DNA of 64,000 nt from Bythopirellula goksoeyrii (GTDB lineage Bacteria; Planctomycetota; Planctomycetia; Pirellulales; Lacipirellulaceae). The stretch spans positions 2,144,338 through 2,208,337 of the forward strand of contig NZ_CP042913.1 of the NCBI RefSeq assembly GCF_008065115.1, read 5' to 3'. The stretch's first letter is position 1. Every line of letters starts with the position of its first letter. The position numbers and the translations under genes are program-made. This document shows, in pieces, positions 1 through 8,340 of this stretch. Under the pieces are notes generated by a model. It saw only the letters and a list, made by a program, of their open reading frames with translations, searched no databases and was not told the DNA's origin.

Positions 1-672
1 CACGCCGTCCGCCTTGATGCGGATACGGAATTCGTCTTCAAACGGCTCGAAGTGCAAGTCGCTCGCGTGGTCTTTAATCGCCAGCAGCAGCACCATGTTC
101 AAAAGCTTGCGGACCGGGGCACTGTCGGCCATGGCTTCGACGCTGGCCAGGTCGACCGAGTTGCCCTCGGCGGCAGCCACCGCAGCGGCGAGGTCTTTGT
201 CGTCTTCCAGATCGTGAACGATGCTCTCGACGCTCTCGGTGTTCTCGCCATAGTAGCGGTCGAGCGCGGCCAGGATGCCGGGCTCGGTGGCGACGGCCAC
301 TTTGATGTTGTAGCCGAGGAAAGTGCGGAGTTCGTCCTGGACACTTAAGTTCTGCGGATCGCACATCGCGATCGTGAGCGTATCGTTCTCAAATTCGATT
401 GGCACGATGCGATACATCTGTGCCATCGGCTCGGTGACTTTTTCCAGAGTCTCAGGGGCAATCGTCAGGTCACCCACTGCAACGGTGCGGAGCGACATCT
501 GCTCGCCGAGGGCCTGAACGAGTTGCTCATCGTTCACCAAGCCCATGTCCATAGCGACCTGACCCAAGAGCTGGCCGGGGCGCTGCTCTTGCTCTTCGAC
601 CAGCGTTTCGAGCTGCTCGTCGGATATATATCCGAGGTCAACCAGGATTTGTCCAATGCGACGTAGGGCCAT
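1..672 (-). CDS. GspE/PilB-type secretion/pilus ATPase, N-terminal part (cut by window edge)
   Basis: I translated this directly from the minus strand. An ATG at 672 opens 224 codons that run off the left edge. The protein begins MALRRIGQILVDLGYI and has two MshEN-like N-terminal repeats (residues about 1-150), the fold that precedes the motor in PilB/GspE/MshE ATPases. An acidic linker follows, and then the start of the N2 motor subdomain with the hallmark ASDLHFEPFEDEFRIRIKADGV. The Walker A region would lie outside the window. It is the third gene of a minus-strand set, after a complete PilB-type gene and pilT, so it is a second assembly ATPase paralog. It should sit at the cytoplasmic face of the inner membrane and use ATP to drive pilin or pseudopilin polymerisation. 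Whether it serves a type IV pilus or a type II secretion system cannot be told from this fragment. Confidence 0.85.
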   Translation of the reverse strand, partial: MALRRIGQILVDLGYISDEQLETLVEEQEQRPGQLLGQVAMDMGLVNDEQLVQALGEQMSLRTVAVGDLTIAPETLEKVTEPMAQMYRIVPIEFENDTLTIAMCDPQNLSVQDELRTFLGYNIKVAVATEPGILAALDRYYGENTESVESIVHDLEDDKDLAAAVAAAEGNSVDLASVEAMADSAPVRKLLNMVLLLAIKDHASDLHFEPFEDEFRIRIKADGV

Positions 673-681
673 TTTGAAGCT

Positions 682-773
682 GTTAGCGGTTAGGTGTTAG
701 CGGTTAGGTGTTAGCGGTTAGTGGCGAGCCGGATGCGTTAGCTTCCGGGATTGTCAGTGGTCAGTGGTCAGTT
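682..773. repeat. Short tandem repeats between pilT and the second pilB
   Basis: A 14-base unit, GTTAGCGGTTAGGT, is repeated almost three times from 682 to about 723. A 7-base unit, GTCAGTG, is repeated three times at 753-773. A hairpin with arms GCGACTC and GAGTCGC and loop AAC follows at 809-825, between the repeats and the pilT stop. The heptad-like vocabulary (TTAGCGG, GTCAGTG) recurs in other intergenic regions of this window. Confidence 0.8.
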
Positions 774-864
774 GTTTATCGCGGAGAATCTTCGATCCGT
801 GCATAGCCGCGACTCAACGAGTCGCAGGGGTCTTCATTCATTACTCGTCGTTCATCCCGCTTCC

Positions 865-1971
865 TCACCCATCTTCACCGGGTTCGGGTTCGTCGAAGAC
901 GCCTCGTTCGGCGCCTGCAATTCTGCGGGCGAGTTCCTCGGGCATGTTGGCTTTGGCGATGACGTCTTCCTTGGTCGCGAGCTCGTTTTTCCAGTGTTCG
1001 AACAAGTGGTCGTCGAGCAATTTCATGCCATGCTTCGAACCCGTCTGAATCGACGAAGTAATGCGGAAGATCTTGTTTTCACGAATCAAGTTGGCGATAC
1101 CCGGCGTGACGACCAAGGTCTCAAACGCAGCGACACGCCCCCCGCCGATGCGTGGAATCAGTTGCTGGGCGAGAATACCAATGATCGAACTGGCCAACTG
1201 GGTACGAATCTGATCTTGTTGGTTGGTGGGGAAGACGTCGATGATACGATTGATCGTGCCGGCGGCGCTACTAGTATGCAACGTGCCAAACACTACGTGT
1301 CCCGTTTCCGCCGCGGTGATAGCCGCTTCGATCGTCTCGAGGTCACGCATTTCACCGACGAGAATCACGTCGGGGTCTTGTCGCAAGGCACGGCGAATTG
1401 CCTCAGCGAAGGAAGTCACGTCGACTCCCACTTCGCGCTGGTTGATCGTCGATTTGCGATGATCGTGGTAAAACTCGATGGGGTCTTCGATTGTGATGAT
1501 GTGATGATCGATCGTGGAATTGATGTAGTCGATCATCGCCGCGAGGGAGGTCGATTTTCCTGAACCCGTGGGACCGGTCACAAGAATCAGACCGCGGGGA
1601 CGCATGATCAGATCTTTGAAAATCGTGGGGATCTTGAGATCCTCCATGCTCATCAAATGCACGGGAATCTGCCGCAGCACCATCGCCACATTGCCACGCT
1701 GGCGAAACACTGACACACGGAAACGTGCCTGGTCGCCGAACGCGAAGCCAAAGTCGGTACTGCCGGTCTCCTGGAATTCCTGCTGGCAGCGGTCCGGCGT
1801 GATGCTTTTCATCAGGCCCATCGTGTCGGCCGGTTCGAGCACTTTGGTCTTGAGTTTTTGCATGTGGCCATGCAAACGGAGCACAGGTGGTTGGCCCACC
1901 GTGATATGCAAATCGCTTGCTCCCTGCTTGACTTGGGCAGAGAGCAGTTTGTCGATTAAGATTGTGCCCAT
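865..1971 (-). CDS. pilT: Twitching motility/pilus retraction ATPase PilT
   Basis: This is a 368-residue PilT-type hexameric ATPase, close to the family's usual 340-370 residues. It starts MGTILIDKLLSAQVKQGASDLHITVGQPP, the typical PilT N-terminus with the SDLH motif. Walker A GPTGSGKS is at residues 133-140, the Asp box IEDPIEF at about 161-167, Walker B DVILVGEMRD at 201-210 and the His box GHVVFGTLHTSSA at about 224-236. PilT depolymerises the type IV pilus from the cytoplasmic side and powers retraction. It lies 56 bases after the stop of the upstream pilB-type gene on the same strand and is followed by a second pilB-type gene. That order suggests one pilus-motor transcription unit. The C-terminus ends in an acidic tail, EPEPGEDG. 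Confidence 0.95.
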   Translation of the reverse strand: MGTILIDKLLSAQVKQGASDLHITVGQPPVLRLHGHMQKLKTKVLEPADTMGLMKSITPDRCQQEFQETGSTDFGFAFGDQARFRVSVFRQRGNVAMVLRQIPVHLMSMEDLKIPTIFKDLIMRPRGLILVTGPTGSGKSTSLAAMIDYINSTIDHHIITIEDPIEFYHDHRKSTINQREVGVDVTSFAEAIRRALRQDPDVILVGEMRDLETIEAAITAAETGHVVFGTLHTSSAAGTINRIIDVFPTNQQDQIRTQLASSIIGILAQQLIPRIGGGRVAAFETLVVTPGIANLIRENKIFRITSSIQTGSKHGMKLLDDHLFEHWKNELATKEDVIAKANMPEELARRIAGAERGVFDEPEPGEDG

Positions 1972-2027
1972 AACTCTGGTTCCGTGTGCCGCGTTGCGAG
2001 ACGGCTAACTTTTATTCTAATTGCGAG

Positions 2028-3731
2028 TTAGTTTTCTGTGCGTTTCGAGACGCGGAAAACTTCCTCTAAAGTGGTGATTCCTTGGAGGGCTTTGCGGATT
2101 CCATCGTCGTAGAGTGTGGTCATGCCGGATTTAATGGCTGCCTTGCGAATCTCAGGGGTCGAGGCCCCCGCGAAGGCGAGCTCCCGCACTTTTGAGTTCA
2201 TCATCATCAACTCGAAGATACCAAGTCGCCCACGGTAGCCACTCTTTCCACAATGCGAGCAGCCTTGCCCCTTCATGAACGTGGCGGTGGCGGCCTGCTC
2301 GGGAGTGATGCCGGCGGCTTCGAGTTGGCCGTCGGTGGGGGTGTGAGGATGTTTGCACTTCGTGCAGACCACGCGAACGAGTCGTTGGGCCAGGATGCCA
2401 ATAATACTTCCAGCTACCAGGTAAGCCGGCACCCCCATGTCGACCATACGCGTGATCGCACCGGGTGCGTCGTTGGTGTGCAACGTGCTAAATACCAAGT
2501 GACCGGTGAGTGAAGCTTGGATACCCATGGAAGCCGTCTCGTGATCGCGCATCTCGCCAACCAGGATGACGTTAGGAGCTTGACGCAGCATCGCGCGAAT
2601 AATCAAGGCAAAGTCCAACCCGATGTTGTGACGCACTTCCACCTGATTGATGCCAGGCAAGTAGTATTCAACGGGATCCTCGGCGGTAATGATTTTGCGA
2701 TCGGGCCGATTGAGCTCGTTGAGTGCCGCATAGAGGGTTGTTGTTTTTCCGGAACCGGTCGGTCCCGTGACGAGAAAGATCCCGTTGGGCCGGCGAATCA
2801 AACTGCGGAACTTGCGGAAGTCTGCCTCGGCGAGGCCCAATTGGCGCACGCCGACCTTGATGTTGTCTTTGTCCAGAAGTCGCATCACGCACGATTGACC
2901 GTGCGAGGTGGGGAGCATGCTGACGCGGAGATCGAGTTCTTTGCCACCAGCCGTGATTTTGATGCGACCATCTTGCGTACGGCGCCGCTCGGCAATGTCC
3001 ATTTTCGCTAGAATCTTGATACGTGAGAGCAAGGCACCCAAAAGTCGCCGAGGGGGGCTATCGCGTTTCACGAGAACTCCGTCGATGCGATAGCGAATTC
3101 GCACGACTTCTTCAAAAGGTTCTACGTGAATGTCTGAGGCCCGCAGCTGCACGGCTTCGGTAATCATCAACTGCACAAGCCGCACGATAGGAGCACTGGT
3201 TTCGTCAACCACGTCGTCGTCGCCAGCATCATCGTCGCTTTCGGTCTCGGTAAAGTCGATCGCCGTGTCGGTAAATTCCTGCAACATCGAGTCTGCCGAC
3301 TCGCCATCCATCTGGCCGTAGTTGCGGTTGATCGCTTCGAGGATACTTTCCTTGGTGGCGATGCCGATATCGACTTTGCGATTGAGGATGAACTGGAGCT
3401 TGTCGAAGGTTTCAAAATCTTCGGGGTTGCTCACAATCACTTTCAATTTGCCATCGTCTTCCGAAAATGGAATCACGGCATTTTCGCGAGCGACCGACTC
3501 GGGTACGAGTTCCACCACGGCGGGAGGAATCGGCACACTGTTGAGATCGTAGTATTCATACTTGTGCATCTTGGCCAGGGCGCGCCAAACCTGTTCGGGG
3601 GCGGCATAACCTAACTGCACGATCGCTTCTTGAAGCGTGAGCCGGCGCGAACTTGAGACCGTCTCGGCCTCTTGCAATTGCTCGGGGCCGATGATCCGAT
3701 TCTTGACGAGATAATCACCAAATTTAGACAT
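2028..3731 (-). CDS. pilB: Type IV pilus assembly/type II secretion ATPase (PilB/GspE)
   Basis: A 567-residue assembly ATPase. I use the ATG at 3731 (MSKFGDYLVKNRII) because MshEN-type domains begin this way; the frame is open 30 codons further but that stretch does not look like the family. The MshEN region spans about 1-140, and an acidic linker with many D and E residues spans about 160-180. N2 motif ASDIHVEPFEE is at about 198-208, Walker A GPTGSGKT at 323-330, EDPVEY at 351-356 and Walker B VILVGEMRD at about 388-396. A zinc-binding tetracysteine (C456, C459, C491, C494) marks the extension/assembly subfamily and is absent from PilT. It probably energises pilin polymerisation. It is first in the pilB-pilT-pilB order on the minus strand. 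Whether PilB or GspE is the better name is open. Confidence 0.92.
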   Translation of the reverse strand: MSKFGDYLVKNRIIGPEQLQEAETVSSSRRLTLQEAIVQLGYAAPEQVWRALAKMHKYEYYDLNSVPIPPAVVELVPESVARENAVIPFSEDDGKLKVIVSNPEDFETFDKLQFILNRKVDIGIATKESILEAINRNYGQMDGESADSMLQEFTDTAIDFTETESDDDAGDDDVVDETSAPIVRLVQLMITEAVQLRASDIHVEPFEEVVRIRYRIDGVLVKRDSPPRRLLGALLSRIKILAKMDIAERRRTQDGRIKITAGGKELDLRVSMLPTSHGQSCVMRLLDKDNIKVGVRQLGLAEADFRKFRSLIRRPNGIFLVTGPTGSGKTTTLYAALNELNRPDRKIITAEDPVEYYLPGINQVEVRHNIGLDFALIIRAMLRQAPNVILVGEMRDHETASMGIQASLTGHLVFSTLHTNDAPGAITRMVDMGVPAYLVAGSIIGILAQRLVRVVCTKCKHPHTPTDGQLEAAGITPEQAATATFMKGQGCSHCGKSGYRGRLGIFELMMMNSKVRELAFAGASTPEIRKAAIKSGMTTLYDDGIRKALQGITTLEEVFRVSKRTEN

Positions 3732-3844
3732 CGCAGAAAAGTCTCTGTTCTCTTCGCTTCTGGTCCGCGCGGCATATCGGGAGAACTTGCTGACTCTGCT
3801 TCCAATCTCCGCTTGCCTCACTGGCCAGCTGAGAAAAGATCACA

Positions 3845-3976
3845 ATGTCGCAAGACAAGAACGAAACTCCCGAATCGCAAAACGACCCAGCCAGCCTGCT
3901 GGCCTGCCATTTTGGACAGAAGTCCGTGCCCCCTGGGGAGTTACGCACATTCCCCACCTCACCGCATAGTCTCTAG
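3845..3976 (+). CDS. Possible 43-residue small protein
   Basis: An ATG frame starting MSQDKNETPESQNDPASLL, with a CHFGQ stretch near the middle, ends at TAG 3974-3976. A weak purine-rich stretch (GAGAAAAGA) lies 5' of the ATG. The hydrophilic, non-repetitive composition is compatible with a small protein, but I recognise no family. It lies divergently from pilB and could be chance. Conservation in related genomes would decide. Confidence 0.15.
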   Translation: MSQDKNETPESQNDPASLLACHFGQKSVPPGELRTFPTSPHSL

Positions 3977-4057
3977 GCTAATGGCGGAAAGGCAGAATGT
4001 CAATTAAGTGAGGGGCGAGAGCCAGGAGAACTGCAAAGTACGTCGGCATTCGTAGGA

Positions 4058-4140
4058 AAGTGACCAATGTACAATTTCCAATGACTAATTTCAGCAGGAT
4101 TCTCGACAGTTTTGGTCATTGGTCCTTGGTAATTGGCCAA
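4058..4140. repeat. Degenerate inverted heptad repeat (TTGGTCATT family)
   Basis: The left side has GACCAATG, ATTTCCAATGAC and similar words. The right side has GGTCATTGGTCC and TTGGTAATTGGCC, roughly their reverse complements. The stretch could fold into an imperfect hairpin. The same words occur at 14351-14455 and 54700-54780. Confidence 0.6.
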
Positions 4141-4226
4141 TTGCAAAGCCATGTGTTTTTTGAATTTGCAGTTCTCCTGAGGCGGGAGATTAGAGATTAG
4201 TGACGAGAGTCGAGGGCAGGTGTGGG

Positions 4227-4760
4227 CTATCTAGCCGTTTTGACAGACTCGTTCGCAGTAGATTCGCTTGGATTCTTCCCTGACTTGATTTTACGTGCGT
4301 CTTGTCGCAATCGTGTGGCTGTCGTCCGGAGCGCATCTGCCTGAGAATAGAGATCCAGCGACTCCAACAGATATGCCGATTGCTCCATTCGCCAGGCGGT
4401 TTCACGAAGTGCATCGACGGGCGTTGACTGCCGCGCTGTCCAGCTGGGTTGGTGAAGGTGATAGGTCGGCACAGGTGGCGCAGTTGGGGGAGGGGCCCAT
4501 GGGCGACTTTTCGGAGGTTCGGGAGCCGAGAAATCACTGACGATCGACCCCCCTAGTTCTTCCTGCAAACGCAAGACTTCGCGAGCCACTTCCTCCGCTG
4601 CCGGCGAGGACGCCCCGGGTTGATCCGTGACATACGCGGCCGTGGGATCGCCTGCCTCGGACGATTTTTTCAGAGTCGCTGCGTCACCCAATGGACTTAG
4701 GGTGAGGATCATACCTAGCGAAAGCAGAACCGAGCTAGTGAAACTATTGGAGTTTGTCAT
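4227..4760 (-). CDS. Secreted hypothetical protein
   Basis: A protein of 177 residues counted from the ATG at 4760, which has AGAAAGGA about 8 bases upstream; the frame also runs to a TTG at 4781 that lies in the ribosome-binding site and is rejected. The N-terminus, MTNSNSFTSSVLLSLGMILTLS, is a plausible signal peptide with cleavage near GDAA. The middle (about residues 80-110) is rich in Pro (APPPTAPPVP). The C-terminal third is a charged, probably helical stretch (DALRETAWRMEQSAYLLESLDLYSQADALRT) like a short TPR or coiled-coil segment. I do not recognise a family. It stands alone on the minus strand between the DUF2513 gene and pilB. Function unknown, probably periplasmic. Confidence 0.6.
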   Translation of the reverse strand: MTNSNSFTSSVLLSLGMILTLSPLGDAATLKKSSEAGDPTAAYVTDQPGASSPAAEEVAREVLRLQEELGGSIVSDFSAPEPPKSRPWAPPPTAPPVPTYHLHQPSWTARQSTPVDALRETAWRMEQSAYLLESLDLYSQADALRTTATRLRQDARKIKSGKNPSESTANESVKTAR

Positions 4761-4780
4761 TTGAAATCCTTTCTTTCTCA

Positions 4781-4883
4781 AGCGAGCCGGGTAGTCCTCG
4801 ACCCCGGGCTGTTTCAGATCTGGTCACCGATCTCAAGTAGCCCGGGGTCGAGCAGCCCGGGGTCGAGGACGACCCGGCTCGCT
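4781..4883. repeat. Inverted repeat element with near-identical 30-base arms
   Basis: Arms 4781-4810 and 4854-4883 are reverse complements at 29 of 30 positions; the left arm starts AGCGAGCCGGGTAGTCCTCG. Just inside the right arm a 14-base direct repeat (AGCCCGGGGTCGAG) occurs at 4839-4852 and again at 4854-4867. The element is about 103 bases, has no coding capacity, and lies immediately upstream of the start region of the secreted protein gene. It resembles a REP or MITE-like palindromic element. Confidence 0.8.
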
Positions 4884-4899
4884 GTGGGTTATGAAAAGA

Positions 4900-4926
4900 G
4901 GGCGCTGCTTTTCGAGAGCAGCGCCC
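4900..4926 (-). terminator. Rho-independent-like terminator of the DUF2513 gene
   Basis: A perfect 10-bp stem (GGGCGCTGCT and AGCAGCGCCC) with a 7-base loop lies 32 bases past the stop of the DUF2513 gene. On the minus strand it is followed by TCTTTTC, a short U-rich tail. Confidence 0.7.
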
Positions 4927-4958
4927 CGATTCATCACCGATCCCGTGTGGATCGCTGC

Positions 4959-5549
4959 TTAGATCAGTTGGGTCGGAAAATGCGTCTCGCATTCGCCATT
5001 CAGTCGGGTTTCCTCTTCCCAGTCATAAGCACCACGTATAGGCCTTTCCGCATATTCTGCCAAATCTGGCCGCACACGTACGTATCGATAGCGGTCGCCG
5101 TCGACAAGCTCATCCGCGTATTCGCGGTGGAGATAGCGAAGTGGTTCGATGCGATCTGCCTCGAGCCGATCCATATAGCGTCTGCGCGCCCGCGGGAGAG
5201 TTCCAGCGGGGCCCGACGCCAGTCGCAGCAGGAAAGTGCGAATAACGGTGAGCGACAAACCTCCGGTGCGTTCTTGGCAAAGCCACTTCGCTTCGCGCCA
5301 CAGATTCTCATGTCTGGCAAGTTCCAGCAGCTCGTGCCCATCAAACGTGAGGCGGACGCAAGGCACACCGGCCGTGGTGCGATCCACTTCCTTGAGCAAG
5401 CCGGCGTCGATGAGTAGGCGGAGATGATACCGAATTCGCTCTTCGGTTTCGTGATTCATATTTGGGCGCAGAATGCTCACAGAGCAGTCGGCCCCCTTTG
5501 CTTCGATGTCCAGCAGCAACTGCCGAGCGAGATCCAATTCGCGTCTCAT
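4959..5549 (-). CDS. DUF2513-like protein
   Basis: A 196-residue protein. The start is fixed by GGAGGTG about 8 bases upstream of the ATG at 5549. The first 120 residues match what I recall of the DUF2513 family: MRRELDLARQLLLDIEAKG at the N-terminus, then RYHLRLLIDAGLL, then a winged-helix-like LTFDGHELLELARHENLW. The last 75 residues (from about YMDRLEADRIEPL) are charged and Tyr/Arg-rich and are not typical of the short DUF2513 proteins, which are often near 110-130 residues. The arrangement suggests a small helix-turn-helix protein. The family has no firmly known role and is common on mobile and accessory DNA. It is a single-gene unit with its own terminator. Confidence 0.7.
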   Translation of the reverse strand: MRRELDLARQLLLDIEAKGADCSVSILRPNMNHETEERIRYHLRLLIDAGLLKEVDRTTAGVPCVRLTFDGHELLELARHENLWREAKWLCQERTGGLSLTVIRTFLLRLASGPAGTLPRARRRYMDRLEADRIEPLRYLHREYADELVDGDRYRYVRVRPDLAEYAERPIRGAYDWEEETRLNGECETHFPTQLI

Positions 5550-5882
5550 AGATGTGCACCTCCATTTGCACGGGGAAAAAATCGGGTTGGCCGAGCATCG
5601 TCTCCCGGCCCTGGGTCGTTTAGGTCGCTCCCGGAAGTGAATGCTCATGGGGAGAAACCGCTTGAAATTTGTCTCAAACTTCCCGATGGGTCAAGATCGG
5701 TTGATGATCCCACGAGATCAGACCGAGTGGGGCTTTGGGACATGCTCAAAATCGGCTGATATCCGACATATTGCGACCCTCCCCTGCTAGCATTGATTCC
5801 GCTAAGATGGAAGATTACAGGGCCCTCCGACCCGGAAAGAGACGCCGAGGTCAATTGCTAGCCAGGAAGGTAGTTTTCTTAT
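5550..5882. other. Divergent intergenic region between DUF2513 gene and pyrG
   Basis: 333 bases with no gene. It must contain the promoters of both flanking genes. Upstream of pyrG there is AGGAAGG about 12 bases before the ATG as ribosome-binding site. I find no convincing -35/-10 pair and no clear attenuator hairpin of the type that controls pyrG in Firmicutes. Confidence 0.45.
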
Positions 5883-7595
5883 ATGACCAAACACATTTTT
5901 GTAACCGGCGGTGTCGTCAGTTCCTTGGGAAAAGGGCTCACCAGCGCGTCAGTAGGGATGCTGCTTGAAAGGCGGGGACTGAGCGTGCGAATGCAGAAGC
6001 TCGATCCCTATATCAACGTCGATCCCGGCACGATGAGTCCGTATCAGCACGGCGAAGTTTATGTGCTCGACGACGGCAGCGAGACCGATCTCGACTTGGG
6101 CCATTATGAGCGATTCACAAGTTCCCCGCTTACACGCGATTCCAACTACACCACCGGTCAGATTTATCAGTCGGTCATCAACAAGGAGCGTCGCGGCGAG
6201 TTCCTGGGCAAGACCGTGCAGGTAATCCCGCATATCACCAATGAAATCAAGTCGGTCATTCACAAGGTCGGCAAAGACAGCGTCGCCAAGGAAAGGGACG
6301 AGCAGGTCGACGTGGTCATCACCGAAATCGGTGGGACCGTGGGTGACATCGAAAGCCTGCCCTTCCTCGAGGCGATCCGTCAGTTCGCCCTTGATGTGGG
6401 CAAGGAAAACTGCCTCTACATTCATCTTACCTTGGTTCCCTATTTGAAGGCTGCCCGCGAGCTCAAGACCAAGCCGACCCAGCACTCGGTTGGTCAGTTG
6501 CGTGAGATCGGCATCCAGCCAGATATTCTCATCTGCCGCACCGAACAGCCGATCAGCCGCGAAGATCGTGAGAAAATCGCCCTGTTCTGTAACATCTCGC
6601 TCGATGCCGTGATTGAGGAACGTGACAAGGATTTTTCGATCTATGAGGTGCCGTTGAGCCTGTTGGATAACAATTTGGACGGGCTGATTTGTGAAAAGCT
6701 GGGGCTGCAGACGCCTGAGCCCGATCTGGAGGATTGGCGAAATTTACTCAAGCGACTTCGCAATCCTGATTGCGAAGTGAGCATTGCGGTTGTGGGGAAA
6801 TATGCCGAGCATCGAGATGCCTACAAGTCAATCTACGAAGCACTTGATCACGCCGGCATGGCCAATGGGGCTCAGATCCGGCTGGCCCGGATTCGTAGCG
6901 AGGATGTCGAGGACGAAGGTGCCGAGAAACTTCTCGCAGGTTTTGACGGCCTGCTGGTTCCAGGAGGTTTTGGCGAACGAGGCATCGAAGGCAAAGTCGC
7001 TGCAATTCGTTACGCCCGGGAGAAGAACATTCCGTTTTTTGGGATCTGTCTGGGAATGCAATGTGCCGTGGTGGAAATCGCTCGCAATGTTTGCGGCCTG
7101 GAAGGTGCCCACTCGACTGAGTTCGATAAGGAAACACGTCACCCAGTGATTTGCTTGCTGGACGACCAGCGTACGATCACCGACATGGGAGGCACCATGC
7201 GGCTCGGTACTCAGCCCACGAAACTCGCCGCTGGGAGTCATTCCGCCAAGAGCTATGCAACAGAGCAAGTTTCGGAGCGGCATCGCCATCGCTACGAAGT
7301 CAACAACGAGTATCGTGAGCAACTGATAGAGCATGGTCTGTCGCTCGCTGGAACTAGCCCCGATGGTTCGCTAGTGGAAATCATTGAGTTTCCTGCCCAT
7401 CCCTGGTTCGTAGCGGTTCAATACCACCCCGAGTTTCAGTCGAAGCCGACAGCGGCTCATCCACTATTTGCCGGTTTTATTCAGGCAGCGGTCGAGCACC
7501 ATCAGGGCCGTGGTGATCGGCCTCATGAAAGTTCCCCAGACAATCTGACGTCGGACGAGGAAGATACCGTTCCATTTCTCCGCAAGGCGCACTAA
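5883..7595 (+). CDS. pyrG: CTP synthase
   Basis: CTP synthase (UTP + ATP + glutamine to CTP), cytosolic, the last step of pyrimidine nucleotide synthesis. At 570 residues it is slightly longer than the usual 530-550 because of a charged C-terminal tail. The amidoligase domain starts [20 protein letters not shown] with the P-loop-like GKG motif, followed by [20 protein letters not shown]. The class I glutamine amidotransferase domain has the nucleophile in FFGICLGMQ (C389) and the H515/E517 pair in YHPEF. All key residues are present. It is followed after 21 bases by a DUF1844 gene, with which it is probably co-transcribed. Confidence 0.98.
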   Translation: MTKHIFVTGGVVSSLGKGLTSASVGMLLERRGLSVRMQKLDPYINVDPGTMSPYQHGEVYVLDDGSETDLDLGHYERFTSSPLTRDSNYTTGQIYQSVINKERRGEFLGKTVQVIPHITNEIKSVIHKVGKDSVAKERDEQVDVVITEIGGTVGDIESLPFLEAIRQFALDVGKENCLYIHLTLVPYLKAARELKTKPTQHSVGQLREIGIQPDILICRTEQPISREDREKIALFCNISLDAVIEERDKDFSIYEVPLSLLDNNLDGLICEKLGLQTPEPDLEDWRNLLKRLRNPDCEVSIAVVGKYAEHRDAYKSIYEALDHAGMANGAQIRLARIRSEDVEDEGAEKLLAGFDGLLVPGGFGERGIEGKVAAIRYAREKNIPFFGICLGMQCAVVEIARNVCGLEGAHSTEFDKETRHPVICLLDDQRTITDMGGTMRLGTQPTKLAAGSHSAKSYATEQVSERHRHRYEVNNEYREQLIEHGLSLAGTSPDGSLVEIIEFPAHPWFVAVQYHPEFQSKPTAAHPLFAGFIQAAVEHHQGRGDRPHESSPDNLTSDEEDTVPFLRKAH

Positions 7596-7616
7596 CCCAC
7601 TCAAGGAGAATCCACG

Positions 7617-8033
7617 ATGAGTGATGATAAAAAGATCTTTGTTGACGAGAATTGGAAAGACCAGGTCGAAGCTGAAAAAGCAGCCTATGATGAGCAGCCC
7701 AAGACGGACGAAGCGAAAGATGCTCAAGCTCAATCCTTGCCCCCGGCAAGTTTTGAAATGCTGGTAAGCACTTTCGCCTCGGAGGCACTGATCGCCCTAG
7801 GGCAGGTGCCCAATCCGATGAACAACGAGTACACGATCAGTTTTGAGCACGCTCGCTATACCATCGACATGCTGCAGGTTTTGGAAGAGAAGACCAAAGG
7901 AAATCTCTCGACAGAAGAAGCCGCCATGCTCGAAAGCCTGTTGCATCAACTGCGAATGGCCTTTGTCGCCTTGCAGGGGCAGGTCAAGGAGCAGGCAGCC
8001 GCAGAGCCTACCAAGTCAAAGCTGGAACTCTAA
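7617..8033 (+). CDS. DUF1844 protein
   Basis: A 138-residue acidic protein. AAGGAG lies 8 bases before the ATG. The N-terminal 40 residues are charged and probably disordered (WKDQVEAEKAAYDEQPKTDEAKD). The core, LPPASFEMLVSTFASEALIALG through YTIDMLQVLEEKTKGNLSTEEAAMLESLLHQLRMAF, matches the DUF1844 family: a short helical domain that often carries a conserved ALGQ-type turn and a final helix. The family's function is not known to me. It lies 21 bases after pyrG in the same direction, which suggests co-transcription. Confidence 0.85.
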   Translation: MSDDKKIFVDENWKDQVEAEKAAYDEQPKTDEAKDAQAQSLPPASFEMLVSTFASEALIALGQVPNPMNNEYTISFEHARYTIDMLQVLEEKTKGNLSTEEAAMLESLLHQLRMAFVALQGQVKEQAAAEPTKSKLEL

Positions 8034-8103
8034 AAGAACTCGCCGACGATCACATCCCTTTAAAGCCGCCCCCGGAAGGGGGTGGTGGCTCTCAATAAAA
8101 AAA

Positions 8104-8231
8104 TCACCATGCCCAGCCGGCGATTTCCGCGGCTTTATGAGCCCAATAGCCTGTTAGGATGCGACTTGCATTTCCCACCGGGTGACAAACGGAGGGTTGG
8201 TAATGGCTATCGTGCCGACCGGGCATGGTGA
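8104..8231. other. Foldable intergenic element (possible structured RNA or palindromic element)
   Basis: Outer arms 8104-8121 (TCACCATGCCCAGCCGGC) and 8214-8231 pair at 16 of 18 positions. A nested pair ATAGCC (8145-8150) with GGCTAT (8205-8210) and a small hairpin ATGC-GACTT-GCAT near 8160 lie inside in correct nesting order. Just upstream a GC-rich stem around 8066-8092 may act as the end of the pyrG unit, although it has no U-tract. The element does not match any RNA family I can name. A REP-like palindrome is the alternative. Confidence 0.4.
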
Positions 8232-8235
8232 CGAA

Positions 8236-8340
8236 ATAGCGGTTAGCTATTAGCAGTTAGTCCTTAGCCAGAGACCTCTTGGAATTACTCTTGCTAATGA
8301 CTAATAGCTAATACCTAACTGCTTTCTAATCCGCTAACTC
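8236..8340. repeat. Inverted degenerate TTAG-type repeats between convergent genes
   Basis: Words GCGGTTAG, AGCTATTAG and GCAGTTAG on the left reappear as reverse complements CTAATAGCT, CTAACTGC and CCGCTAAC on the right. The stretch could form a long imperfect hairpin between the plus-strand pyrG unit and the minus-strand mraZ-like gene, and it overlaps the last codons of the latter. It may terminate transcription from both sides. Confidence 0.55.

Larger units (their letters stand above)
3732..4226. other. Intergenic region upstream of pilB
   Basis: About 495 bases with no convincing gene. A 43-codon plus-strand frame at 3845-3976 is listed separately as doubtful. The left half must hold the pilB promoter (minus strand), but I cannot point to convincing -35 and -10 boxes. 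The right half (about 4058-4140) holds inverted heptad-like repeats of the TTGGTCATTGG type. Confidence 0.5.
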
